A stretch of DNA of 64,000 nucleotides. Source: Paracentrotus lividus (Eukaryota > Echinodermata > Echinoidea > Camarodonta > Echinidae). This document shows, piece by piece, positions 1 to 11,756 of this stretch. The stretch covers positions 247,984 to 311,983 of the forward strand of contig CALNVZ010001863.1 of the NCBI GenBank assembly GCA_940671915.1, given 5' to 3'. Every line of letters starts with the position of its first letter. The first letter of the stretch is position 1. The notes beneath the pieces were generated by a model. That model was given only the letters and a program-made list of their open reading frames with translations, searched no databases and was not told where the DNA came from. The translations under genes and the position numbers were made by a program.

Positions 1-962
1 ATAGGGTACATGCAGGTAATATGGGCCACCTGAAGCAAATCATGTCGTGACCGTTGACCGGTGACCGGTGTGAGCACCATAATGTTGTTCATATGAACTG
101 TATACGAAATATATCGTCGTGAGAGCATCTGATGCCGAAATTTCTCTGAAAAAATTGCTGAAAACCAACAAGGTAGGTAAAACTTACGGCATTTTTTTAC
201 CCTGATGTAAAATTTGATATTTCACAGAATGTGATGGTGAAAGAGTGTTTGAGGGGGTAACCTCAATTGTTTTGTATATTTAGTAAGCTTATAGTTTCAT
301 TTTGATCATACTATCGTGTACAGGTCAATTTCAATTAGTAAAGGGGTGCAATGTGGCATTGAATGCTTGCCTGACACAGCAACATTAGTGCAGGTAATAT
401 GGGACATCCAAAATGGCGGAAATGATTCTGGTACTTAGTATTGGGATGAGGCATCAATCTCTTTGCTAAGATTTTTTAGGGTATATTCACAATATATAAT
501 TAATATAAATAACTTATTGTATGCCTATATTGACTTGTATAATGAAAATAATATTAAAATAATATTTTAAAAAAAAATATACAAAATACATAACAATGAA
601 ATATATAGTCAAAGGTTTTACTGAAGGGTCTTATAATTTCAAATTATATCTTAAAGTTAATGATTTTCAACATTTTAAGCAAATTCCAGACATGGTAGAG
701 TAATTGTAGTTTTTAAAACGTACATTAAATACATGTGCCCATATTACCTGCACATGCAGGTAATATGGGCACTTTGGTAATGACGTCAACATTTGAATAT
801 TGCAGACAGGGGGGTTGGTGATAATTGTTTTTCTTCACAATAAAAGTTAGAGCAGTAGTCATTGATTCATATAAACAAAGATTAGACTGTGTGTCATTTC
901 GTAATTTTATGCAGATTAGGCAAATGAGCTTAGGGGGTCCATATTACCTGCATGTACCCTAT
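1..962. mobile_element. Non-autonomous DNA transposon with ~25-bp terminal inverted repeats
   Basis: The first 25 bases (starting ATAGGGTACATGCAGGTAAT) return as an inverted copy at 938-962 with one mismatch. The core GCAGGTAATATGGG recurs internally near 391 and 753, and inverted near 738. The interior has no coding potential that I recognise. The left end coincides with the window start, so flanking target duplication cannot be judged. A MITE-like element is the simplest reading; superfamily unknown. Confidence 0.65.
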
Positions 963-1101
963 ACGCGATGGAAAAAGTGAGGGGTACCGAGATGATGTCG
1001 TAATTTGTTGTAGAATGATGACAGCATCTCGGCACTGCATTATAAACATACATTAATATTGAGATGACCATACATGTTTATGGGACTATAAAAACAATTG
1101 C

Positions 1102-1506
1102 TCATGTGTCATTTTCCGCCTGTGTTTTGTAACCATTTAATAAATGGCATTTTAGCTTACATTTAAAAGTATGCAAAGAGGTTGATTCAATTATTGTTTT
1201 GGAGAGGTCAGACCATAACTTAGGACCAGTATATATAATAGTTTTTTGGGCAAAAAGAGTTCGTGTACGTGGTAGATGAAATAAATTACGTTGACGTGTG
1301 GGGTATGAATGAACTGAGCTATTCTTTTCAAAAAGTTTGGCTATTTCCACGGGTATTTCATTAGCAGATAGTTGGTTCATGAATATTCCTAAGTTGTAAG
1401 TATAACTATCGTCGATACGAAGCAATTTATTTTTAAGAAACAATGGTCTTGTATGAGAAAGGAATCCAGCATGGTTAATGTTTCTAAGTGCTCGTTTTTG
1501 AATCAT
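1102..1506 (-). pseudogene. LINE retrotransposon fragment, C-terminal end of reverse-transcriptase ORF
   Basis: An open frame of 134 codons on the minus strand has the tail typical of CR1/L2/Rex-type LINE polyproteins: an S-Y-P-T-R-Q-R motif followed by LPRTRTLFAQKTIIYTGPKL and LWSDL. This is the conserved 'thumb/C-terminal' stretch after the RT fingers and palm. No RT catalytic YADD box, endonuclease or upstream ORF is present, so this is a 5'-truncated dead copy. Family assignment is by recognisable motif only. Confidence 0.75.
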
Positions 1507-2231
1507 AAGAATTTTCTCCTGTTGAGTTTTAGTCCCATTAGTGAGGGTTCTGTCTTTAAAAAATAATAATCCTAGGGAAGGGTTGGGGAAACGTCAAAAA
1601 GAGAGCCAGGATGAAAGCAGAGATTAAACGCATTAAATATTTTAAAGCCACAGCAAAGGATGTAGCCGGAGCAAATATTATACATGTATATGTCCCACCT
1701 ATATGAGGAACATTCACATTTTCCCTAATACTCCATGATTTTTTCAAAATGCTATTTCAAACATGCAAAGCTTTATTTTCAAACGTTGAATAAATATTTA
1801 TATCACCAGCAGTGCATTACTCATGATGTCCATACCGTTTCAAAATATAAGCGTACAAAATGCATTAACATGTATTTTGTTGCCATCCGAGTCGACAACA
1901 ATAGGTTTATAGATTCTGACTACAATCGGCGATGTCCCAAAATATCAGCGTCGAAATTTTATGATGAAAAAGGTATTGGCTGTGTATTACAGCCATGGTT
2001 TATTTACATTCATGTCAATTTTCAATACCATTTTTTGTAGTTATTCAATGAAGCAAATCCAACCGATATTCATAAAACGATGATTATACCCGCCTAATGC
2101 ACGCACGGTCTTCATGTACAAACATGACTAAATATGTCAATGACAGCCTACAGAGCAGCGGCATGGAGAAAATAATACGGAAGCAAAAGTTTAATAAGGT
2201 GGTACACTAAATCTAGTAAGCCTGGTAAATC
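1507..2231. other. Intergenic stretch without recognisable gene
   Basis: Only short unsupported frames occur here. I see no splice-bounded exon, RNA gene or clear repeat structure. Confidence 0.5.
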
Positions 2232-2247
2232 ATGCGCGTATTCTTGG

Positions 2248-2384
2248 GGGGGGGGGGGGGCTTTACGGTCCCGGGCCCCCGGGTTGCCGGGTGGCGCCCC
2301 AAAATGGGGTCAAAGGGGCGCCAAATTGACTTAGGGGGCGCCGAATCGAGCAAATGTAAAAAAAAAAAAAAAAAAAAAAAAAAA
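2248..2384. repeat. Low-complexity block: poly-G, GGGCGCC-rich stretch and poly-A
   Basis: A run of about 14 G at 2248-2261 is followed by GC-rich text with repeated GGGGCGCC words and then a run of about 28 A. Short frames here translate to poly-Gly or poly-Lys and are not genes. Confidence 0.7.
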
Positions 2385-2410
2385 CATGGAAAAGTATACA
2401 TGATATATGG

Positions 2411-3892
2411 GGGTCATCCCGATAGTCCGCGGGTCCGATAGTCCGCGGGTCCGATAGTCCGCTGGTCCTATAGTCCGCGGGTCCGATAGTCCGCGGGTCC
2501 GATAGTCCGCGGGTCCGATAGTCTGAAGGTTCGTTATTCCGAAAATAGTAAAAGGTTCGTTATTCCGAAAATGGAATAAGGTTCGTTATTCCGAAAATAG
2601 AATAAAGGTTTGTTAGTCCGAAAATAGAAAAAAAGTTTTGCTATTCCGAAAATGAAATAAGGTTCGTTAGTCCGAAACTTAAATAATCTGTGGCCAAGCC
2701 GGGAAAATGGAAAGGGCAGGGGTGGTGGAGGGGGAGGGTAGAATCACCATTGCTGTTCAGTTGTTGATTCCGCAATTAAATCCGCCCGTCCATCGACGTA
2801 GTGTAAGTATTAGCGGCTAGTTGTTCCGATAAAGAATAAGTTCCGCTTTTAAAAACGGGCCGTTATCACCCTTGACTAAATAACAAATTCCATAATTATA
2901 TCCACTCCGTTTTTATTTCATGAAAAAGTTATTTTGAAACATTATCGGCGGCGACTTGTTAATCTTCCGATAAATAATAATTTCCGCTGATAATGCTTTT
3001 AAATAATTTCTTTCATACATAAATACGGAACGAATAAAATTGCGGAATTAATTATTTAGTTATTGAGTGATAACGACTCAATTTTAGAAACGAACAAAAA
3101 AAAAGAAAGTCGCCGCTGATAACGCTTCGAAACAATTTTTTTTACGAAATAAAGACTGCACGAAAACAATTGCGGAAATAATTATTTAGTTATAGCGTGG
3201 TAAAGGCCTGCTTTTAGTAGCGAAACTTATTCTTTTTTGGAAGTATTCGCCATCGATAACGTCGGGAAATAAATTCTTCATTAAAAAACGAAAACAATTA
3301 TGAAATAAATTATCTAGTTACGGCCTGTTTAACGGCCCGATTTTAGAAGCGAAACTAATTTATCAGTAGAAATCGCCATTGATAATTTTGTGAAATAAAT
3401 TTTCCGAAAATCAAAATTTAACAGCAGAAAAAAGTATCTGGAGGTTATTCACGGGTGACCGTCCTCCGCTGAGACTATTATTATATTATATCCTATTATT
3501 TTTTAATTACCACACCATTTTTGTTACTAAAATAGGTTTAGTTCATTTTCGGAAAAACGAACCTTATTTCATTTTCGGCTAATGAACCTTATCTCATTTT
3601 CGGACTAACGAACCATATTTCATTTCGGACTAACAATCCTTTTTTCCATTTTCGGACTAACGAACCTTTTCTATTTTCGGACTAACGAACCTTTTTTCCA
3701 TTTTCGGACTAACGAACCATGAGAGTAACAAACATCACCACCCCCCCCCCCCCCTCGCGGACTAACGGACGCCGCGGACTATCGGACCGCGGACTAACGG
3801 ACCCGCGACTATCGGACCTGCGGACTATCGGCCCGCGGACTAACGGACCCGCGGACTATCGGACCCGCGGACTATCGGGCTGTAACCGATAT
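2411..3892. mobile_element. Foldback transposon (family FB2) with tandem-repeat inverted arms
   Basis: The left arm has about seven 16-bp units GTCCGCGGGTCCGATA (2420-2530), then repeats of GGTTCGTTATTCCGAAAATA (2528-2670). The right arm is the inverted image: TTTTCGGACTAACGAACC repeats (3537-3718), a poly-C run, then GGACTATCGGACCCGCG units (3755-3880). The AT-rich middle (2700-3530) has no ORF but carries its own loose repeats (for example AATTATTTAGTTA). This is the architecture of foldback elements such as sea-urchin TU elements: inverted arms made of short tandem repeats. Reading frames across the arms are repeat artefacts. Confidence 0.8.
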
Positions 3893-3931
3893 ATGACCTT
3901 TTGGTTGGCTGAAGGCCAATTTTTTATAACC

Positions 3932-4871
3932 AGTCCTCGGTCCCACGAGGCCGAGTATTTTTCCCACGAGTCCTCGGTGCCACGAGTCCTCGATCCCACG
4001 AGTCCTCGGTCCCACGAGGCCTCGATCCCACGAGTCCTGGGTCCCACGAGGCCGAGTATTTTCTCATACCATATTTTCTCTTATCAGGATGTTTTTCAAC
4101 ATCGATGAAACATCTTGAAAAGTGTATTCGTCATTGTAAGCTGAATTTTACTACATTGTGGTTAATGCAATAGGCACTAGCATGGCGAATAATGGTGGCA
4201 TCTCATTTCGCGGAGACGGGTTTGAGACTGATTTGGGACTACGTCTAAAGTCGTCCCTAATTCTTCTCAGCAGTGGCGGGTCCAGGATTACAGGATTAGG
4301 GGGGGGGGCCCACAAAAATGTTTGGTTTTAACATGTACGGCCAATGAGTGGTTTTCAAATTATAGGGGGTCGCGTCCCCTGCCCCCACCCCCCCCCCACC
4401 CCTGGATCAGCCACTGCGTCTCAGAGACGTCGCCGCGACAATAAAAACAAAAAAATTAAAGGAGGCTTCTCCGCGACGGAAAAGAATATCGGAGATGTCC
4501 CTGGGACAAGTGTCAAAACCTTCTCACAACTCGTCTAACATGTTTAAAAGTAATCCCAATTCCGTCTCAAATCCAATGATATACCACCATTAGTTGCGGA
4601 TATATTTTTAAAGATTGCAGTTTCTTGGTTTTACATGAAAAATTGTGATTTACATCCTTGAGAAATCCTAATTACATCCTTATCAAATGATTTACATTCA
4701 AATCTAATCTCGAATTTTTCAAATGGTGAGGGGATGGCATGTACAATCACCCCCCCCCCCAACTTTCACGGATGATATATTTTTTCAAAGCTGAAAAAGG
4801 GCTTTCCACACTCCTTTTTCTTCCATGGAACTCTAACAATTTTCGCTCGCGCTTATCATTGTTATTATTTT

Positions 4872-4902
<31 letters not shown>

Positions 4903-5513
4903 AAATCCAGATTAATTATTTATATTATTTATTATATTTTTAAACAACATAGCGTTTCACCTATTGGCAGTCATAAAACAAAACTCGTCTAACATGTTTA
5001 AAAGTAATCCCAATTCCGTCTCAAATCCAATGAGATACCACCATTAGTTGCGGATATATTTTTAAAGATTACAGTTCTTTGGTTTTACATGAAAAATTGC
5101 GATTTACATCCCTTGAGAAATCCTAATTACGTCCTTATCAAATGATTTACATTCAAATCTAATCTCGAATTTGAGAGATCATAATTCATGAACCCCAGAC
5201 AGGGGCGTAGACACCAGGGGGGGGGTGCATCCCTCAATTCAAATGGTGAGGGGATGGCATGTACAATCACCCCCCCCCCCAACTTTCACGGGTGATATAT
5301 TTGTTTAAAGCTGAAAAAGAAAATACTCGGCCTCGTGGGACCGAGGACTCGTGGGACCGAGTACTCGTGGGATCGAGGACTCGTTGGACCGAGTACTCGT
5401 GGGACCGAGGACTCGTGGGAAAAATACTCGGCCTCGTGGGACCGAAGTCTCGTGGGACCGAGGACTCGTGGGAAAATATTTGGCCTCGTGGGATCGAGGA
5501 CTCGTGGGAAGAC
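3932..5513. mobile_element. Foldback transposon (family FB1), copy 1
   Basis: The left arm is an array of 16-bp units of the type TCCTCGGTCCCACGAG (3932-4058); the right arm is the inverted array GACTCGTGGGACCGAG (5327-5513). The interior matches copy 2 at 32965-34826 in reverse orientation, for example the stretch with CATCGATGAAACATCTTGAA near 4100. It holds a sub-element with imperfect ends GGTGGCATCTCATTTCGCGG (about 4190-4597) and a CAGTGGCGG MITE. A segment around 4530-4740 is partly repeated at 4985-5250. No transposase is visible. Confidence 0.85.
4271..4416. mobile_element. Short MITE with CAGTGGCGG...CCACTG ends
   Basis: The ends CAGTGGCGGGTCCAGG and CCTGGATCAGCCACTG are inverted repeats about 146 bp apart, with poly-G/poly-C in between. 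Related short elements sit at 20872-21007 and 34255-34407. Confidence 0.55.
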
Positions 5514-6449
5514 CCCTGAATATTATGGCCCCTTGTTTAAGCCATTATGACGTATTTTGAGTCGACTGAACCAACAAGTCAGACAAAATATGCGTTTATA
5601 TCTTATCTCCAATATAACTCATTCAGGTAATAATCATCCCCTCATCCAATAATACACTTTTCCGATTTTTATTTAACTAACCCCAAAATAAACACAACAC
5701 AAAAAGAAAGATTTTGTGTTGTGTTTATATGATTTAAACTAAACACAACACAAAAAGAAAGTTCCCCCTATTTCAGATATCAATCATTTTTTAACTAGGA
5801 GGATTTGAAAAAATCAAATTATATGTCCATGTAGGGAATTTATTTAGCTACCAGGGGAGCGAATGTTAGGAAAAATCATCAAGTCATGCTTCAGTGATTA
5901 ATGGTTGAATGAAAAATTTCATTTTTTGAAGTTCACAAGCCTAAAATCACAACTTTGGCTCAATGATATAGGACCCATTTACAGATTTCAAACATTTTAC
6001 ACGTCAGAATGTATGCAAAACGTGCTTTCCAACATACGGAAAGGATATTTGCGTCAAATTTCACGGTTGAGTGAGCATGCACAAAAAATTGCCAAAACTG
6101 CGTATTTTACTTCTTTGCCATGGAATATTTGATCAAATATGATGAAATTCCTGTTTTGGAAGTGTTTGCAACCAATATCCATTCATTCGCGGTTGAATGA
6201 ACCCATCAAACAACCAAAAAAAGGCCATTTTAGAATTACGAAAAGGTACTGCAGTAATTTTATGCACTAGAAATCATCTCAATAACATTTTGGTTGTATT
6301 TATATTCTTTGGGCACGTGTCAATGATCTTATGGTATTTATTTACAAATTCATGCTCTAGTGAGCACGTGAGACTGGAAAAGCCCTTTTCTCATGTATGG
6401 ACTGAAATTCGAATTTTCACTTTGATTAAACACCACAATTGTTTTTGGT

Positions 6450-7846
6450 TATTCAGACAATTACCCCCCCGACAATTACCCCTCCGAGGACAATTACCCC
6501 GAGGACAATTACCCCCGACAATTACCCCTGGACAATTACCCCCGAGGACAATACCCCAGACAATTACCCCCCCCCTCACAGGCATTGATGTTGGAATCAA
6601 GTGGCGCCCATTGTGAGTCTCGCTCGCAGGTTTTCGAATTATTTCTACTCGATCTATCTTAATGAATTTCTCTTTCTCTTTCTCTTTTATATTTCGTATC
6701 AGGACAACTACCCCAGGACAATTACCCCCGAAAAGACAATTACCCCTGAACAATACCCCCCGGACAATTACCCCCGAACAATTACCCCGAACAATTACTC
6801 CAAGGAAAATTACCCCCGAGGACAATTACCCCGGACAATTACCCCAAGACAATTACCCTAGAAAATTGCCCCTGGAAAATTCCCCCCCCCGAGGACATTT
6901 ACCCCGACAGTTACCCCCCCCTTCAAACGGCAATTGATGTTGGAATCAAGCGCGCCCATTTGAGTCTCGCCTGGTGTCGCAAGTTTTCGAATTATTTTCT
7001 TACTTGATCTTATCTTAATGGCTTTCTCTTTCACTTTCTCTTTATATTTATCTTTCTCCTTTTCCTCATCTCTGCCTCTCTCTCTCTCTCTTCTCTCTCA
7101 CACACTTTCTTGTTTTTCCTTCCCCCTTTTTTTTCTTCCTTTCCTTTAATATAATTTTAATAATATTCATATAAGCATTTATAATGCGCCGACTAACTAG
7201 TAACTATACAGTGGCGCAGCTAATATTATTACCCGGCTATAACCATATCGCCCTTATAAAGGCGCTTTAGCGCATTCGAGGAATTTCTTCCTACCGGTAC
7301 CCATTTACCTTACTTGGTCAAGTCTGCAAATTGCAGATTAATAAACAGGATTCGAACGCGTACCTTGTGATCGTCAGTCCGCCGACTTATCCATTCGACC
7401 ACACCACCTCCACCCCCTCCATCCCCTTTTTTTGTTTTGTGTTTCGGCGCCTTCTGCCGCCATGAAAAAAAAATGGGGAGGGAGGGGGGGGGGGGGGCTT
7501 GCACCCAAGCCCCCTTTTGGATACATATTATATGTATCAGAAAATATGTAAACTGGCCCTCATATTCCCAACGGTAGATTCTGCAAAATACGTGGTCCGA
7601 AACCATAGGTAATTGTCGTCGGGGTAGTTGACCGGTGTAACTCTCCGGGGGTTTAATTGTCCTCGGGGGAGGGGGTAATTGTCCTCGGGGTAATTGTCCG
7701 GGGTAATGTCCGGGGGGTAAATGTCCGGGGGTAAATGTCCGGGGGTAATTGCCGGGGTAATGTCCTCGGGGGGGGGGAATTGTCTTCGGGTAATAGCGGG
7801 TAATTGTCCGGGGGTAATTGTCCAGGGGGTAATTGTCCTAGAACCG
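6450..7846. mobile_element. Foldback transposon (family FB3) inserted in a palindrome arm
   Basis: The left arm holds two blocks of GACAATTACCCCCGAG-like units (6457-6575 and 6708-6918). Each block is followed by a near-identical spacer containing TTGATGTTGGAATCAAG (6585, 6938). The right arm is the inverted array GGGGTAATTGTCC (7605-7845). It splits the left arm of the 5741-10406 palindrome. The intact opposite arm reads straight through the insertion point (near 8770). A short TTTTGG on both sides could be the target duplication. Confidence 0.8.
7335..7408 (-). tRNA. tRNA-like sequence (probable pseudogene or SINE head)
   Basis: Read on the minus strand, GGTGTGGTCGAATGGATAAG resembles a pol III A box/D arm, and 45-50 nt further on GCGTTCGAATCCTG resembles a B box/T loop. 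I cannot build a convincing acceptor or anticodon stem, and it lies inside foldback element FB3, so a tRNA-derived repeat is more likely than a functional gene. Confidence 0.35.
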
Positions 7847-10406
7847 CTTTTGGGGAGTACCTCGGAATTTATTTTCACAAAAATCCCGATGTTTCACGCC
7901 TCACTGGGCACAAGATAAAAGAAAATCATGGAAATGAGAAGAAAGTTTAGGGGCTCCGTCATGGTTCAATGACTTACCGGATATGCAATTTGAATCAAGA
8001 TCATGTTAGTTTGTGACCATCTTAAGCTGTGTGTCAAGTTTCATGGAATAACTCATGGTAGAATGAACAATAATCATCAATGAATTTAGGCCGAATTTCA
8101 CAATTGTCAGATAATGATTGCCTCCCCCATTGACTTTGTGTGAAATTTGGCATATTTTTGTCCATTTGACTTCGAGTTATTCCATGAAACTTGACACACA
8201 GCTTAAAGCTAATCTAGTGTTGTAGTCATGAGATTTAATTGTGGAAGAAACTGTCTGAAAGTGATGGGAAAGGTTGATAACAATGCACCTAAGAATTGTT
8301 TATTGATGGGAGGTTTTTTAACCAAGAAAATTTTAAGAAATTTACTAAATTCCTCTAAGAGGAACATGCACTGCACACAAAAATGCATGTATGGGACTAC
8401 ATGAACCATGTGCTCACATGTGCGGGACCCGCACATATCAGCTTTTTGTGTCATATTATCACTCTGAGGGCATTTGAAGAGCAATTCTTTTCAGTGGAAC
8501 TTTGTACTATAAAATACTTTTTAAATACCTTGAAAATATTTTGAAAGCTTACAATTATTTTATTGACCCATGGTTCACCTCTCCCATTACACTAGATTCT
8601 TTTTAAGGCGGTCACCAACTAACATGATCTTGATTCAAATTGCCTATCCGGTAAGTAACTGAACCGTGACGGAGCCCTAAACTTTCTTCTCATTTGCATG
8701 ATTTTCTTGTATCTTGTGCTTAGTCAGGCTTGAAAAATCGGGATTTTTGTGAAAATAAAATCCGGGGTACTCCCAAAAACAATCGTGCTGTTTAATCGAA
8801 GTAACACATTCAAATTCAAGTCCATACATGACAAAATAGGTTTTCTAGACTCACGTGCTCATTGAAGCATGAATTTTTTTAAAACAAGTGCAATAGGATA
8901 ATTGACACATGTCCAAAGGTTATAAACATAACCCATATCAATTCTAGTTGTAAACTTAAGAGATAGAGGGCGCTACCATTCTACTCAAAGCGAACGCTCC
9001 CATTTACTTTTTCTGTTTTTGACATTTTTCACTTTATTTTCTTATGTGGCGAGCAACTCCCTTTCAAAGAAATGATCATTTGATTGAGTACGCTCACAAG
9101 TCTGATTTTTTCAGAAATAGGGATAACTTATTGCAAAGGGAAAAAAAGTCCTGTTCACTTGAATCAATTCGAAAAGCCTGGTCAGAACATATTCCGTACA
9201 ATTATGGCCCAATTTTTGAGCGCCCAGAACAGCTCATGCGCTTCAAAAGTCTTGCTTTCCTCAATGACGCATAATTATATTACACTTTAATGAATCACAT
9301 GGTTTTTAAAAGGTTGAATGTCTCGCTTTCCATTACATTGTATATTTATTTAATGTAAAAAAAAGTCTGTCACCTTCTAACTATTAATAAGAGATTTTTT
9401 TCTCGATTGGCAAGTTATACGCAAATCACATGGCATATCGCATAGCAAAATAATGCGAAAACGCGCTTGGCAGATCTCTTGTTTGAGCATCATCTATGTA
9501 AAATACAGTTCTGATTACAAAAACTTCAGCACAATCATGTTAAGGCTTCAAAATGTCTTGTTTTCCTCCATCGTCTACAGATCTACAATAAAACCATGAG
9601 GAAAATTTCATAAATTTCTTCCACTCTCCCAAGTATTGCTCCATCACCGACGTGCGATACATTTCGGTAATGCAGGAAGTCTTCTTCACGCAGTTTTTGT
9701 TATTGCAGCCAGCTGTATAGCCATTTCTGCGCTTCCAGCCGTAATTTCCAACGTCCTTTGTTGCGTCTGGCCTCTTAGCATAATGACCCCTTGTTTAATT
9801 ACGATTTAATGCCACACATTGGTATACGTTAACTTTACATTTTACATAGAGTAGAATTGATATGCCAAAAATGTTATTGAGATGATATGTAGTGCCTAAA
9901 ATTACTGCAATGCCTGATCATTTAAAAAATGGCCTTTTTTATGTGTTCATTCAACCGTGAATTGTTAGCAAAAGTTGACATACACTTCCAAAACAGGGAT
10001 TCAATCATATTTGATCGAATATACCACGTAAAATTCACCAAATCTGCCGTTTTTGCATTTTTAACCCAGTGCTCACTTAACCGTGAAATTTTTACCATGA
10101 ACTCATTCTGTATGTTAGGGCACACGTGTGGCATCTTTTTTGACAAGCATGATGTTAAATTTGTTTTAATACTGTTCCGAATCATTAATCAAAGTTGTGA
10201 TAATCGACTTGTGAACTTCAAAAAATTTTGCATTCAATTAACCATTACTCACTGAAGCATGACATGATGATTCTTCTTAAAAATCGGTCACCTGGTAGCT
10301 AATAAAATTACCTACGCGGACATATAATTAGATTTTTTCAATTCCTCCTGATAAAAAAATGTTTGATATCTGAATTAGGGGGAACTTACTTTTTGCGTTG
10401 TGTTTA

Positions 10407-11462
10407 TAAATCGATAAACCACTGTGGCCCTAATGTTGGAATAATTTACCCGATAACATTAAACATCTTATAAGTCTTTATTCCTTCAAAGCTTTAATGA
10501 AATAAGATCTTATATCCAAATACGTGTAAATTCTACACCTACATACATCCACTTGCACGTTCATGCACTTCACTCCCCTTACTTTTCCCCCATTTCCAAC
10601 TGTACAATAACCACCCCAGAGTTTGCTATATAATTATGTCTCATTAAATTTTACATCACAGACTTATTATATAGGCTTCATTATATTTTAGCCCCTCCCC
10701 CCCCCAACCAAGGCTGCTATCGTTTCAAGCATATCATTTTTATTTATTTATTTATATTTGCTTTTGCTAGACCCAAGCATTTATGTCACTTGATAATATC
10801 ATCTCCATATTTTCCATTAGGACTATATTTTCTTAAATTGTAATTTAATTGTCACATTGTTTGTGTGTCATGTTGCGTACGTGGGATGGATTTATTATTA
10901 TTATTATCATTAATGTAGAAACATCTGCCTCTTTTATGTTTTGTCATATTTCTTTCATGGCTGGAGTACTGTCGATCATTTCTGTATATTCTTTAAGAGG
11001 AAACTTGTGTGTTGTCATTTTCCATCATTGAGAGCAGTAGATGACCAAACCCGATAATTCCTGAAACAAAAGGAAAGACAAAGGAATCAATTGATGCCCT
11101 GGAATGAAATTGGAGAAGTTGGTTATTATCAGTGAATAAAATCATTAAACATGTCTCAAAAACTGTTTACCGGTTTCGTTTATCATGTTAATGCCTCTTG
11201 CAAGTAAATGATGACCCACAAAGTAAAAGATAGGATGAAGTTTATCTCTGTCATTGCCAAAGAAAATGTCTTCCTGTATTGCAATGACGGTTATACACGA
11301 AGATACACGAATTTGGGTGGAATTTGCTAACTAATTCACTAGATCAGAGCGTAGAGATCATTGGCTTATACGTTCATGCAGTATTACGTAGTACCCGCCC
11401 CCAGTTCCCACGTATATGAAGCTCTCATACTTTAATTTATTTTCCTAATTCTTCTATTACAG
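10407..11462. other. Upstream flank of gene A, no coding feature recognised
   Basis: AT-rich sequence with a poly-C run at 10693-10703. A short stretch (10960-11040) resembles the inverted arms at 15660-15740. No TATA or initiator could be assigned with confidence; the gene A promoter presumably lies here or further upstream. Confidence 0.4.
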
Positions 11463-11756
11463 ATTGTCAGAGACGGATAACAGTAGCAACACATGGTCTA
11501 TACGGTTCATACGTGATCGATTCTACATTTAGTCACGTCACAAATGGTCATTTGAATTCACCCCAACGTGTCATCGATTATTAGCGCTCTGGGCCCACTC
11601 GTTACATGGAGATTTAGGCCTACATATGGCAAAATCCCCGTCTCCAATTGTCTCCAATCGTCTTACAATTTAAAGTTGTAAGCCCTTTATGGAAAGTCAC
11701 ATAGGCTTCTTTTTTGCGTGGTCGTTTACTCCAACTTTGTACCAAGAGGCTAAACT
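11463..11756 (+). promoter_or_regulatory. Probable 5' UTR of gene A after a candidate splice acceptor
   Basis: A pyrimidine-rich tract ending in CTTCTATTACAG at 11451-11462 is a good acceptor, 294 nt before the ATG. The start context is AAACTATGG, with G at +4. This suggests a non-coding first exon upstream, which I could not place. Confidence 0.4.

Larger units (their letters stand above)
5741..10406. mobile_element. 4.7-kb palindromic element with long inverted arms
   Basis: The left arm begins AAACACAACACAAAAAGAAA (5741) and runs on through sequence that is matched in reverse complement up to 10406. Paired landmarks are TTGAAGTTCACAAG (5928) with CTTGTGAACTTCAA (10208), GAGCACGTGAG (6362) with its image near 8855, and GGAGTACC (7854) with GGTACTCC (8766). 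The hairpin tip lies near 8100-8200, where TTCATGGAATAACTC pairs with GAGTTATTCCATGAA. The left arm is interrupted by foldback element FB3. No transposase ORF is seen, so it is a large non-autonomous foldback-like element. Confidence 0.75.

Noticed and set aside
2411..3892. CRISPR-like short regular repeats
   Set aside because: The 16-bp units are contiguous without unique spacers and lie in inverted arms of a eukaryotic foldback element.
3719..5560. Several 60-130-codon frames rich in GPRTRG, SWDRGLV or SPRSHE
   Set aside because: They come from the 16-bp foldback array, which is open in several frames on both strands. They have no domain, and the frames end at the array edges.
6197..7878. 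Frames with TITPGQLPP / VIVRGNCPG repeats
   Set aside because: Translation of the GACAATTACCCC array in FB3, not a proline-rich protein.
9044..9290. 76-codon frame in the right arm of the 5741-10406 palindrome
   Set aside because: No recognisable family, not splice-bounded, inside a non-coding element.
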